The position numbers and the translations under genes were made by a program. From the NCBI GenBank assembly GCA_036524675.1, contig DATDBU010000032.1, positions 1 to 46,315 of the forward strand: DNA of 46,315 bases, read 5' to 3'. The notes beneath the pieces are model-generated. The model saw nothing but the letters and a program-made list of their open reading frames with translations, was not told where the DNA came from and did no database searches. Source of the DNA: DATDAW01 sp036524675. Its GTDB lineage: Bacteria; Verrucomicrobiota; Verrucomicrobiia; Chthoniobacterales; DASVRZ01. This document shows positions 36,501 to 44,006 of the stretch, piece after piece. Every line of letters begins with the position of its first letter. Position 1 is the first letter of the stretch.

Positions 36501-36638
36501 GAGGGTTCGGCCATGCAGCAGCCTCTCGCCATCGCCATCATTTCCGGCCTCGTCTTCCAGCTCCCGCTCGTGCTCATTGTCCTTCCGGCGCTGTTGCAAT
36601 TTGGAGAGCGCCTCCGACCCTTTCGGAAGTCCAAATGA
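33591..36638 (+). CDS. RND efflux transporter, inner-membrane pump
   Basis: The 1015-residue protein starts with GTG overlapping the adaptor stop. It has the RND layout of twelve membrane helices and two large periplasmic loops. The proton-relay aspartates Asp399 and Asp400 lie in AAAVGLIIDDAIVMIEH in helix 4, a multidrug/HAE-like signature rather than the classic CzcA type, although the porter segment VPQPIEIKIYSDD resembles metal pumps. The substrate is therefore unresolved; the CusR-like context points to copper or silver. The last codons (PFRKSK) coincide with the first units of the 21-bp minisatellite that follows. Confidence 0.92.
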   Translation: MNFTSWAQSHSRSILFLLGVLIVAGVVSSFQLPVSLFPQVSFPRVRLSLEAGDQPAERMAVEVTAPVEEAVRAIPGVRDVRSTTSRGSAEISVNFDWGQDMTSALLQVESEVNKALPSLPAGTRFTAERMDPTVFPVIAYSLVSSSRSLAELRDLALYTLRPALTTVPGVAKVDVQGGEIEEFRVVADPAKLQSFGLTLTDVGNALSASNILTAVGRLEQNSKLYLVISNTRFQNIEEIPQTVLRSSPDGVVLLSDVATIERSKEPQWVRVTADGRDAVLFQVFQQPGGNTVRIAADIRAKLAQMKGTLPSGVRIANWYDQSGIIVSSASSTGEAVLIGVALAALVLLVFLRNWKVTLIAALAVPAVLAATILLLAVLKMSFNIMTLGGMAAAVGLIIDDAIVMIEHIVRRTREESDHDLRGRVLVAASEFTRPLAGSSAVTIIIFAPLAFLSGVTGAFFKALSLTMAASLIISFIVAWLAAPILSAAFLTEKDGNIEKVGPFMQRVQDSYQRLMQRLLARPALTLLFILPLLGIGWLGLRNVSTGFMPSMDEGGFILDYLSPPGTSLAETDRLIRKVEKILHDTPDVQTWSRRTGFGLGGGLSEANNGDFFIRLKPQPRRPIEEVMDEVRSKVEETIPGLQVEVLQLMEDLIGDLTSVPQPIEIKIYSDDESALEKIATGVAERISKIRGVAEINPGIIPAGDALNIEVDRVKAAIEGMDVDTITQSVNDFLSGKLAAGIQQGPKVVGVRVWTPTAENGTTRDLAGMLLRAPDGHLFPLKRVARIIPETGQPEITRDDLKRMVAVTARITGRDLGSTVRDVQKALDAPGLLPAGTTYSLGGLYEQQQIAFRGLTIILAVAAALVFLLLLFLYESFRVAITMLMITLLAVAGVYAGLWITGTEFNITSRMGMTMIIGIVTEAAIFYYSEYRSLPTAADRAILAGVNRMRPIAMTTFAAILALAPLALGIGEGSAMQQPLAIAIISGLVFQLPLVLIVLPALLQFGERLRPFRKSK

Positions 36639-36990
36639 TCCCTGCGGACGATGAAACGACCACTTCGGACACCGCAATAATCTCTTCGGACCACTAAATG
36701 GCCACTTCGGACAACCCAATGGCCACTTCGGACAGTCAAATGGCCGCTTCGGACAGTCCAACGACCACTTCGGACAGCCCAACGACCACTTCGGACAGCC
36801 AAATAACCACTTCGGACAACGCAACGACCCCTTGAAATGACCAAGGACGTCTTCAGAAGATTCAACGACCACGTTGGAGGACGCGACCACCACGCCGGAT
36901 GAATCAACGGCCACTTCGGAAGACGCAATGACCACTTCGCAGGCTACAACAACCCCTTCGGAACAAGAAATAGCGGCTTCGCATTGAAAA
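36623..36990 (+). repeat. 21-bp minisatellite starting in the RND gene tail
   Basis: The core TTCGGA recurs every 21 bp at 36623, 36644 (variant TGCGGA), 36665, 36686, 36707, 36728, 36749, 36770, 36791 and 36812. Degenerate copies continue at 36833, 36853, 36874, 36895, 36916, 36937, 36958 and 36979. One base is missing between 36833 and 36853. A typical unit is ACGACCACTTCGGACAGCCC plus A. In one frame it would read as heptads such as TTTSDSP, but stop codons and the deletion interrupt it. The remaining part of the 606-bp gap (36991-37244) shows no gene. Confidence 0.9.
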
Positions 36991-37244
36991 ATGGATGTGC
37001 TGGAGAGAAAAATTCGTCCGCGGGATGGAAGAACAAGCGCTTGGCTTTGATAGACAACAAGGCTCCGACGTTCCCTCTCTAACTTAATAAATTCGTATGA
37101 ATGACCGGTTCGTAAATCGGCTTGGAAGTTTCACCACGGGGCTCGCAACATTGAGCCTGGAGGAGTATCTACCCGTTTGGAAAGAGCAGCCGCTCCCTTG
37201 CCGTCCGCCTATCCCCTACAGAACCCAACTTTTTTCCAGATAAA

Positions 37245-37610
37245 ATGAAGCCGCGCCACTTGGTAGTCGCATATTTAAGCCTTAGTCTGGCGATCCTCTT
37301 GTTTGTGAAGCCTGGATACAATTATTCTGGCGGGTTGCTTTTATTGATTAGCGGCCCTGCAAGTGGAGCTCTTCTCATATTCCAGGGATATCCGGACATC
37401 TATTCCGAAGATCTTCTTTCAGGAACCCAGTTTAGCAGTGATCTGTTAGTCATGTGCATAGTTACCGGAGTCCTATGGCTTGCTGAATTGTGCACACTCG
37501 GGGCATGGAACGCCCCGCAAAGTCGGATAGCATTTCGCATGACCGCAATCGTCTTGTGGCTGATTGGATCAGTCTACAATTCATTTTGGTTTGCAATTAG
37601 AAGCTTATGA
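37245..37610 (+). CDS. Small membrane protein, function unknown
   Basis: The 121-residue protein has about four hydrophobic segments (about 7-22, 29-47, 66-86 and 98-117) joined by short loops, one containing GYPDIYSEDLLSGTQFSSD. I recognise no family. It is the first of a patch of short plus-strand genes of unknown function, and overlaps the next open frame by 4 bp. The local sequence is richer in A and T than the conserved operons on the left, which fits accessory DNA. Confidence 0.55.
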   Translation: MKPRHLVVAYLSLSLAILLFVKPGYNYSGGLLLLISGPASGALLIFQGYPDIYSEDLLSGTQFSSDLLVMCIVTGVLWLAELCTLGAWNAPQSRIAFRMTAIVLWLIGSVYNSFWFAIRSL

Positions 37611-37714
37611 ATAATCCGGACCATGCGATCCAGAAAAGACGAAGTGTTCACCGCCAGTCTTGTCCCACTTGTTTTCAAATACTGCCTTCAGAGAACGCTC
37701 CGAGTCGCTGGGAT

Positions 37715-38023
37715 ATGAAACCAAGCATCGCCAAACCTGATTGGGATCGAGTTCATCAGGCCGCCTGCGACATCGTCAACGCCTACACCATGGGCGACGA
37801 AATCTTGGGTCAGTCAAAACGCGAAAGGCTATTTGACGTCCTGGACGAACTCGAAGAAAAGTATGGAGAACACCCTTCCATCATCGCAACACGTGGAGAC
37901 TTTTCCGAGAACCGAGACGAAGCGATGGCATGCTTCCAGAAGGCACTAAAATTAGCGCGGTTTTACGGGGACAAGGAAGAAGAGGCCGGGATTTTGGATT
38001 CGATCGAAAACCTTGAACTTTAA
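37715..38023 (+). CDS. Small acidic helical protein, function unknown
   Basis: The ATG at 37715 gives 102 residues; an ATG at 37607 overlapping the previous stop adds 36 residues that look non-coding. The chain is acidic and helical: DWDRVHQAACDIVNAYTMGD, then RERLFDVLDELEEKYGEHPS, IIATRGDFSENRDEAMACFQ and a final TPR-like helix pair. Such small helical proteins with an IIATRGDF-like turn resemble some immunity-type orphans, but I cannot name the family. Confidence 0.55.
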   Translation: MKPSIAKPDWDRVHQAACDIVNAYTMGDEILGQSKRERLFDVLDELEEKYGEHPSIIATRGDFSENRDEAMACFQKALKLARFYGDKEEEAGILDSIENLEL

Positions 38024-38143
38024 AGCCAAATCACATGCCTAAAACGAACTGCTTCGGCTGTCCCGCTGGCTGCTTTCTGCTTCCACTTTTCCACCAACGA
38101 CCAGGCAGCGCACCGGTCTCCGCTCTCGCTTAAACAAACAGAT

Positions 38144-38611
38144 ATGAACAACAACGAAATCGATGCCACAGCGCGACGCAAAGCAGCCGAAGTCTATCGA
38201 CATTTCGCAGCTGGCCTGCTCACCAATGACCAGATGGAGAATTCGTTACCCCGGAGCTTCGAATCTGGTTTGCACGAGATTTTCTTCTGCGGCATTTGGC
38301 CGCTCTACGACGACCTCCACGAACACAAGCTCACCGGGCAGTATCACCTTACTCCCGAGGGCCGCCATCACGTTGGCCGCGTCATCCTTTTTCTCCACAG
38401 CTCGCTGCCGTATCGCTGGCCGAGACGCACTGGCTTGCAGGCGGCCGGTTGCGCGCTCATCGCGCTCTTTACGCTAGGCTTCTATCGCCCACTTAGGCAG
38501 CGGATCCGCGATTGCCGCGGGGATGAGGCCGTATGGCCATTCTTCACCCGTTCCGAATATCAGTCGGCGTTACAGCATCCGCCTTTTCTCCATGGTCCGA
38601 AATGCGCCTGA
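38144..38611 (+). CDS. Hypothetical protein with one membrane segment
   Basis: The 155-residue protein has a soluble N-terminal half (including FESGLHEIFFCGIWPLYDDL and LTPEGRHHVGRVILFLHSSL), one short hydrophobic segment (about 100-115, GCALIALFTLGFY) and a C-terminal FFTRSEYQSAL stretch. No known family is recognised. It stands alone after a 120-bp gap; its neighbours are all short accessory genes. Confidence 0.6.
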   Translation: MNNNEIDATARRKAAEVYRHFAAGLLTNDQMENSLPRSFESGLHEIFFCGIWPLYDDLHEHKLTGQYHLTPEGRHHVGRVILFLHSSLPYRWPRRTGLQAAGCALIALFTLGFYRPLRQRIRDCRGDEAVWPFFTRSEYQSALQHPPFLHGPKCA

Positions 38612-38676
38612 CAACATGCCCTGTTGTGAGCGGCAGCCGGCGTTGGGTTTGGCGGCCTTAGGTCGAAAAAAGGGCA

Positions 38677-38850
38677 ATGACGAAAATGAGTGAGCTTGAA
38701 GTTCGACACAGCAGCGCGAAGGACATTGAACAGATCCGTCTGATCTATGCTGAGCCGTCCAATTATGCGGCGACCTTGCAGCTGCCATTTCCATCCTCGG
38801 ACTCCTGGGAAAAGAAACTCGCGTCGACAGCCATAAAGTCGAGACAATAA
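38677..38850 (+). pseudogene. Truncated GNAT acetyltransferase
   Basis: An open frame of 57 codons reads MSELEVRHSSAKDIEQIRLI from its fourth codon and continues NYAATLQLPFPS, the typical N-terminal beta-alpha unit of a GNAT acetyltransferase. It then ends after KSRQ instead of continuing through the acetyl-CoA-binding domain, which is absent. It is a 5' fragment of a gene normally about 170 codons long. The DUF2071 gene starts 4 bp after its stop. Confidence 0.6.
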
Positions 38851-38853
38851 AAT

Positions 38854-39588
38854 ATGCGTATCCCCGCGATCCAAGGTCTCATCCGGCGGCGATTGCTGAT
38901 TAACTTCCGCGCTGATCCGGAGGTGGTAAGGCGGATTGTTCCGTCTCCTTTTTCACCAAAGCTTCGCGATGGATGGAGCATTGTTGGTATCTGCCTCATA
39001 CGCCTAGAGGGCATTCGCCCAGTGGGATTTCCGCGTTTTGGGGGGCTGAGTAGCGAGAACGCAGCTCATCGGATTGCCGTAACATGGATGGATGAGAGCG
39101 GAGAAAGGGAAGGCGTTTTCATTCCACGCCGTGACACGAATGGCCGCTTGAATCACCTAGCAGGCGGAAGGCTTTTTCCCGGGAAGCACCATTTGTCTGA
39201 CTTCAGTGTCATGGATGACCAGGAGACGATATCGATTTCGATTCGCTCGGGCGATGCTCTCATGACCGTTGACTTTGCAGGGGTTCTGACAGATCGATTT
39301 CCCTCGAATTCAATCTTTCCGTCGCTTGAAGATTCGTCAGATTTCTTCGCGTCAGGCTCGATTGGATACTCTGTGACAAACGACTGTTGCCGCTTTGATG
39401 GTATTCGTCTCAATACACAGAAATGGGAGGTGTCTCCCGTACGCGTTTCGAAGATCGAGTCTTCGTTTTTCGGTGATACCGATAGATTCCCGCTAGGCAG
39501 CATCGAGTTTGATCACGCATTGATTATGCGGGATATCCCTCATCGGTGGATATCTGAACCAGAGATCTTAACAAAAGAAATAGGCTGA
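38854..39588 (+). CDS. DUF2071 family protein
   Basis: The 244-residue protein follows the DUF2071 pattern, an acetoacetate-decarboxylase-like beta fold: RRRLLINFRADPEVVRRIVP at the start, SIVGICLIRLEGIRPVGFP next, then long beta-strands around VTWMDESGEREGVFIPR and a C-terminal SSFFGDTDRFPLGSIEFD. The function of the family is unknown; a small-molecule-binding role is often suggested. It begins 4 bp after the truncated acetyltransferase. Confidence 0.7.
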   Translation: MRIPAIQGLIRRRLLINFRADPEVVRRIVPSPFSPKLRDGWSIVGICLIRLEGIRPVGFPRFGGLSSENAAHRIAVTWMDESGEREGVFIPRRDTNGRLNHLAGGRLFPGKHHLSDFSVMDDQETISISIRSGDALMTVDFAGVLTDRFPSNSIFPSLEDSSDFFASGSIGYSVTNDCCRFDGIRLNTQKWEVSPVRVSKIESSFFGDTDRFPLGSIEFDHALIMRDIPHRWISEPEILTKEIG

Positions 39589-39607
39589 CTTCGCATTCTT
39601 GCCCTAG

Positions 39608-39764
39608 GGAAGCACTGATTCAATCCGCAGATGGACGCAGATTTTTTAAAATCCTCGATTCATGCCTTCAAAAATCTGCGAAAATTTGCCAGCGTTTCGC
39701 TTGCCCTTCGGGCTGCCCCGCCATCGCGGGGCAAGCTATCTCGCTCGGTTGTGAAATCTGCGGA
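39608..39764. repeat. MITE-like palindromic element, copy A (right end missing)
   Basis: The left end GGAAGCACTGATT (39608-39620) is followed by TCCGCAGATGGACGCAGATT, and inverted partners AAAAATCTGCG and AAATCTGCGGA occur further right. About 65 bp, including a CCCCGCCATCGCGGGG hairpin, interrupts the palindrome compared with copies B and C. The right terminal repeat is not found at the expected place. Confidence 0.65.
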
Positions 39765-39820
39765 CAATCTCTCTTCGTTAGATTTAATCAACGGAACGAT
39801 GCCGAGGATACTTTTCGATC

Positions 39821-40012
39821 ATGACTCAGCTTCTCGAACGCGCTTTTGCAGCGGCATCCAAGCTCCCCGATCGCGAGCAGGATGCTGGGCTTCCCTATTC
39901 TGCTGTTATCGAGGCTGACACTTCCGATACTCAGAGAGTTATTTTCGAACAAATGAGCGAAGCCGCTTTAATAGAAATTCGTCTACCTACACAAAAGTTC
40001 ACTGAAATATGA
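39821..40012 (+). CDS. Short hypothetical protein, possibly a broken antitoxin
   Basis: The 63-codon frame begins MTQLLERAFAAASKLPDREQ, which is the usual start of small antitoxin-like proteins found beside ParE/RelE toxins, but from residue 22 onwards the sequence no longer follows them. Its stop overlaps the next start (ATGA). It may be a chimera left by a deletion, or only a chance leader. No toxin gene follows. Confidence 0.35.
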   Translation: MTQLLERAFAAASKLPDREQDAGLPYSAVIEADTSDTQRVIFEQMSEAALIEIRLPTQKFTEI

Positions 40013-40458
40013 GCGCATGGCGTCGCCAAGCTATTGAGTTCCTTCCGGAACACAAAACCCTGATAGAGGTGTGCGACACGCCTATGTTCCTTTGGACAGA
40101 GTTACATTCCATCTTTCACAAAGCCAGCGAGGAAGAGAATATTCCCCTGATGCGGTCCCTCTTTGGGTATGCGAGATGGTGTTGGCACGAATCCCGCTCA
40201 CGGGACACCCAAACAGCCGCGCTGATTGGTTTTTACGAGAATATCCCTTCAGATCGAAATCATTGGTGGGCGGTTGCGGTGTTTGTTTCGCGACCCGACT
40301 TTGCGGGGCTTGAACAAATATTCAGATATTTCCTCAGCGACGAGCAATATGAAGAGTTCAAGACCTACTACTTCGAGAATCGAGCTATCATCGAAAAGGA
40401 TCTACTGAAAAAGAAGACACCCCTTGCCAGAAGACGCACCACGGGCAGGCGTGGGTGA
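40009..40458 (+). CDS. Hypothetical protein, DUF7674-like
   Basis: The 149-residue protein is aromatic and helical: SAWRRQAIEFLPEHKTLIEV, then FLWTELHSIFHKA, RSLFGYARWCWHESR, TAALIGFYENIPSDRNHW and FRYFLSDEQYEEFKTYY. This arrangement resembles a family of small proteins (DUF7674 as far as I can judge) common in accessory regions and thought to include immunity-type proteins. The C-terminal KKKTPLARRRTTGRRG is strongly basic. Function unknown. The 227-bp gap after it (40459-40685) shows no gene. Confidence 0.55.
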   Translation: MSAWRRQAIEFLPEHKTLIEVCDTPMFLWTELHSIFHKASEEENIPLMRSLFGYARWCWHESRSRDTQTAALIGFYENIPSDRNHWWAVAVFVSRPDFAGLEQIFRYFLSDEQYEEFKTYYFENRAIIEKDLLKKKTPLARRRTTGRRG

Positions 40459-40673
40459 CAGCGGGAGTTGGCAAAAATCATGATGTTCCTGCTACTTTCT
40501 CGGCCTCTTGCTGCTTCTCTTCGCGGCGGCTGGAGGACACGAAACCGCAATGGCGGACAGCTTTTGCCCCAAAGGCTAGCCTAGCCGATTTTAGTTTTTC
40601 AACTGCAGAGTCATAGCAAACGTCGAGTTTTAGTAAAGCACCGCCAGCATCGTCTTCAGCTCGACAGCGACAT

Positions 40674-40685
40674 AATCAGTGTTCC
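40674..40685. repeat. Solo right terminal repeat of the MITE-like element
   Basis: AATCAGTGTTCC directly abuts the stop codon of the first PEP-CTERM gene (stop at 40686-40688). The same word forms the right end of copies B and C beside the stops of the other two paralogs. Confidence 0.6.
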
Positions 40686-43661
40686 TTAAAAAGATGTCCT
40701 GCGGCGGCGGACTACAAAACTGAGACCGACCAGGCCAAGGAGCACGCATGTCGCTGGCTCAGGCACCGTCTGGATGGAGTCCGCGAGCAGGGTTGTGACC
40801 TGGAAACCGTCGCCAACGCCACTGGCAGTGAGCGAGAGTTCCAAGCCCACGTCCAGAAATCCGTCCGAAACAAGCGAGCCGATGCTCCCAAAGTCCAGAA
40901 TCCGATCGCTGAAATAAGCCTGAGCTGAGGCCAGATCCAAGAATGTCGCGGTAGTCGAAGTTCCTTCAATACTGATCGTAAATGTTAACTCATCAAAGCC
41001 GTTGCCTGTCGCAATGGGGTTGAGCAATCCGATTTGGAGCGATAACCCGGAACCCAGGCCAGTCGTATCGAGAGAGAAGGACGTGGAGGCAATGTAAGTT
41101 TCCGAGGCTCCGCTGCCGTCTTCGGCATAAGCACCGCCAATCACCGCGATCCCGAAAGCGGAATCCGGATCAGTGGCGACCAGCGTGCTGCCGGCCAGAA
41201 GAGAAGCTTGCTCATCCGCAGTAGGCAGCCCTGTCGCGAAAGCAATCGAATTCGCCGAGGGAAGTGTTGAGGAAAGTGCCGGCATGGCGGAGTTAGTCGA
41301 AACACCGGCTCCAGCTAAAGCGCTAGCCGTGCTGCCAAGTTGCGAATAGGCAGTTGCTGACACATTGGAAACAAAGCTGCCCGATGTCTGGGCTAGGGCA
41401 ATAACTTCGCCGCTGTCGGCCGAGCCGATCCCCAAAGCCAACGCCGTACCGCCAAGCGCGCCAGCGCCACCTTGTCCGCCGTTCGCCGCAGCAATGACGT
41501 AGGCAGCGTACCCGCCATGGTTGATCGCAGTCGCAACAGCCGAACCGCCATCTGCGCCAGGTCCGCCACCCGTTCCTCCAAACGCTGTAGCGGTCGCGAA
41601 ACCGAAATCGGAAAACGTTCCTTCGGCAATACTTACAGCAGCGCCGCCTTCGGCCCCGACAGCATCCACGGCGTTAGTTCCGCCGGCGCCGCCTGTGGCA
41701 GTGCTGGAAACCTCTCCCTTCAGTGCGCTGATAATTCCCTGACTGAACGCCAACCCGCCAGCGCCGGCTGCGAACCCCGCCTGGGAGGCGTCACCGCCGC
41801 TTCCGCCTTGGGCAGTCGAATGAGCAGTAACGTTTTCTTCTGACGTCAAATCAATCCCAGACGTCGCCGCTCCCCCCGTGCGTCCATCAAAGGCACCCGT
41901 GGAAGATCCGCCGTTACCGCCGACTGATTCGACGTTCCCGTCCATCTGGACAACCGAAGAGACTGTCAACGACGACGAGCTGTCGCCCGCAGCGCCGCCT
42001 TGATTCCCATTTCCTCCGTCTCCTCCATAGGCGACCTGATTCAGCGCAATAAGAGCATAGAAAGTTCGGACGTTAGCCACAGCGGATGCAGCATCCGTCA
42101 TGAACGAATCAGCGCCGTCACCGCCCGACGCACCCGCATAACCGTTGCCGCCCCGACCTCCTATCTGAGTCGCAGCGGCTCGGGTTAGATAGTGGGAATT
42201 GAGTGCAACTGCCGTCGCAGTTGCGGTGCCACCATGACCCGCTGTCCAGCCCGCGCCATATGCATCGCCACCGGCGCCCCCGACTGCAAGCGCCGAGGCC
42301 TCGACGTCGAGCTCGGAATCCATCTTTACGAACGCGGTTGCTTCTCCTCCCGCCCCGCCATCGAATCCATCGGAGGAACCGCCATTGCCGCCATACGCCT
42401 CGCTAATGCCAGACAAGCCGCCAAAAGGGTTCTCCGACAGGACGGAACTACTGGCGGCGCCTCCCGCGGCACCCTTGCCGCTCGATGAATAGCCTCTATT
42501 TTCGCCATAAGCCGCTCCACCATTGCCGCCCTGAGCTCTCTGGAAGAGTTCGAGACGATCGTTGAAGGTTACATTAGCTAAGGCAAGGGTCGCAAATGAA
42601 TCCGCCCCGACACCTCCGGATGCCCCATCGTAGCCGTCTCCGCCACGTCCTGCAATTTGATAGGCATTCAGTGATAAGCCGCCGTTAGCAGGGAAAATGT
42701 CATTCCACAGAGTTCTCCCAGTCACGTTCGCATCAGCCGTCCCCCCATTGCCTCCAGTCGCTCCAAGTCCATAGCCTTTCCCTCCATCACCGCCACGGGC
42801 AGATGACTCGGCTTTGCCTTGCCCGTTCGTCGTCAGATGATTTATCTCCGCAGACGAATCAGCATTGCCTCCGTCGCCTCCCGAACCCGAGCCGGAATCA
42901 CCGTCGCCTCCCAACCCGCCAGATGCGGTGGCCGCTGCTTCTGATTCAGAACTATCAGAATTGCTACCCCTTGCGATCGCCGAGGCGTTGCCACCTGTAC
43001 CCCCATTGCCGCCCACTCCTAAAATGCCGGTCCCATCGCCGACGCCGCCGGCACCGCCGAAACCACCGTTTCCACCAGACGCTTCCGCTGCAGTATTCGC
43101 GCCATCCAGAACGAAGGTGGTCGCCGTGGCATTTCCTCCCTCCGCTCCATCGTCGCCATTTCCCCCATTTGCATTCGAGCCGGCACCTGCATTTCCACCG
43201 TCACCGCCTGCGCCGCCCTTTCCCCCTTTGGCATCCGCGAAGCCATCCAAAGCAATATCGAAAGTTCCTGCGCTGGCGACAGCACTTCCGCCCGCACCAC
43301 CGCTAGCTCCGTTGCCTCCATTGACGTTCGCGCCAGCAACTGCATTTCCACCGTCGCCACCCGCTCCACCCTCGCCCCCTTCGGCATTTGCGATGGCATT
43401 CTCAAACTCAATAACGGGAGTTTCTGCTTTAGCAGCGGCACTTTCGCCATCGCCGCCCGCCCCTCCGTCACCAGGGGGATTCCCATCCGCACCGTTTGGA
43501 CCTTGGACTCCAGGATCGCCCACGTCGCTAACGACAAAATCGATGGCGTAAGCCGAAACAGATGAAAGGCAAAGGGTCGATACCGCAATGGACGCCGCCA
43601 GTGCGGAGGCAGACAATCCGAGACGGGAACTGAGTAAATTAACAATCCGTTGGGAACGCAT
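40686..43661 (-). CDS. Glycine-rich repeat PEP-CTERM protein, paralog 1
   Basis: The 991-residue protein has a signal peptide with the conserved core SASALAASIAV, then about 700 residues of Gly/Ala/Asn/Asp-rich repeats of the type GGxGGxGGDGGNAxA, interrupted by non-repetitive 20-30 residue segments. A non-repetitive domain of about 200 residues follows (including LQIGLLNPIATGNGFDELTF), and then a C-terminal sorting signal VPEPATCVLLGLVGLSFVVR with RRRR tail. PEP-CTERM proteins are processed by exosortase and end on the cell surface or in the exopolysaccharide matrix. The repeats resemble mycobacterial PGRS modules in composition. No exosortase gene is in the window. Confidence 0.88.
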   Translation of the reverse strand: MRSQRIVNLLSSRLGLSASALAASIAVSTLCLSSVSAYAIDFVVSDVGDPGVQGPNGADGNPPGDGGAGGDGESAAAKAETPVIEFENAIANAEGGEGGAGGDGGNAVAGANVNGGNGASGGAGGSAVASAGTFDIALDGFADAKGGKGGAGGDGGNAGAGSNANGGNGDDGAEGGNATATTFVLDGANTAAEASGGNGGFGGAGGVGDGTGILGVGGNGGTGGNASAIARGSNSDSSESEAAATASGGLGGDGDSGSGSGGDGGNADSSAEINHLTTNGQGKAESSARGGDGGKGYGLGATGGNGGTADANVTGRTLWNDIFPANGGLSLNAYQIAGRGGDGYDGASGGVGADSFATLALANVTFNDRLELFQRAQGGNGGAAYGENRGYSSSGKGAAGGAASSSVLSENPFGGLSGISEAYGGNGGSSDGFDGGAGGEATAFVKMDSELDVEASALAVGGAGGDAYGAGWTAGHGGTATATAVALNSHYLTRAAATQIGGRGGNGYAGASGGDGADSFMTDAASAVANVRTFYALIALNQVAYGGDGGNGNQGGAAGDSSSSLTVSSVVQMDGNVESVGGNGGSSTGAFDGRTGGAATSGIDLTSEENVTAHSTAQGGSGGDASQAGFAAGAGGLAFSQGIISALKGEVSSTATGGAGGTNAVDAVGAEGGAAVSIAEGTFSDFGFATATAFGGTGGGPGADGGSAVATAINHGGYAAYVIAAANGGQGGAGALGGTALALGIGSADSGEVIALAQTSGSFVSNVSATAYSQLGSTASALAGAGVSTNSAMPALSSTLPSANSIAFATGLPTADEQASLLAGSTLVATDPDSAFGIAVIGGAYAEDGSGASETYIASTSFSLDTTGLGSGLSLQIGLLNPIATGNGFDELTFTISIEGTSTTATFLDLASAQAYFSDRILDFGSIGSLVSDGFLDVGLELSLTASGVGDGFQVTTLLADSIQTVPEPATCVLLGLVGLSFVVRRRRTSF

Positions 43662-43726
43662 ATGGGAGTTTTTGATTTTTTTACTAAGTGTTCCCTATTC
43701 CATCATCGGAGTCGCCCTTGCAGGCC

Positions 43727-43746
43727 TGTTGTTAGGGGGAACAACA
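43727..43746. promoter_or_regulatory. Conserved inverted repeat upstream of paralog 1
   Basis: TGTTGTT (43727-43733) and AACAACA (43740-43746) form a perfect 7-bp inverted repeat with spacer AGGGGG, about 66 bp upstream of the paralog 1 start. The same repeat lies at the same place upstream of paralog 2. Confidence 0.5.
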
Positions 43747-43886
43747 CGCCCTTCATTACGTGAATTAAGAGAACGCTTGCAAGAAGAAAATCTGCAAAAA
43801 AGAACTATCACCGAGCCGCAGCTTCACAGTGGTCTCCGCTTTCGCCGTGGATTAACGAAACCGTTTAGGCAGTCGAGAGTTCTAAA

Positions 43887-44006
43887 GGAACACTCTGATT
43901 AATTCCGGTGAAGAGAATTCAACCGCAGATTACGCCGATTTTCGCAGATGAAAGAATGAGATTTTTTAAAGATCTGCGTCATCTGCGGTTTAAAATCAGT
44001 GTTTCC
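43887..44006. repeat. MITE-like palindromic element, copy B
   Basis: The 120-bp element begins GGAACACTCTGATT and ends AAATCAGTGTTTCC, with nested inner inverted repeats CCGCAGAT (43923-43930) / ATCTGCGG (43981-43988) and CGCAGAT / ATCTGCG. TAAA flanks it on both sides (43883-43886 and 44007-44010), a possible target duplication. It codes for nothing. It fills the end of the 344-bp spacer between paralogs 1 and 2. Confidence 0.75.

Noticed and set aside
36635..36837. Plus-strand heptad repeat peptide (TTTSDSP) overlapping the RND stop
   Set aside because: It is broken by stop codons within 20 codons and by a one-base deletion, so it is not a present-day gene.
36368..36935. Two minus-strand frames through the minisatellite with heptad repeats
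   Set aside because: A 21-bp repeat keeps any frame open if one unit lacks a stop; they run into antisense of the RND gene and lack a start signal.
38585..38665. Integron attC-like site before the truncated acetyltransferase (GTTGGGT at 38642)
   Set aside because: A matching left core (ACCCAAC) is absent at the right distance, no integrase is present, and other genes in the patch have no such sites.
42865..43551. Proline-rich 228-codon frame on the plus strand
   Set aside because: It is the complement of GGxGG repeats of paralog 1; the same shadow appears opposite paralog 2.
43588..43902. 104-codon plus-strand frame in the spacer upstream of paralog 1
   Set aside because: The nearly identical spacer upstream of paralog 2 breaks the frame by single-base differences in the G and A runs, so it is not under coding selection.
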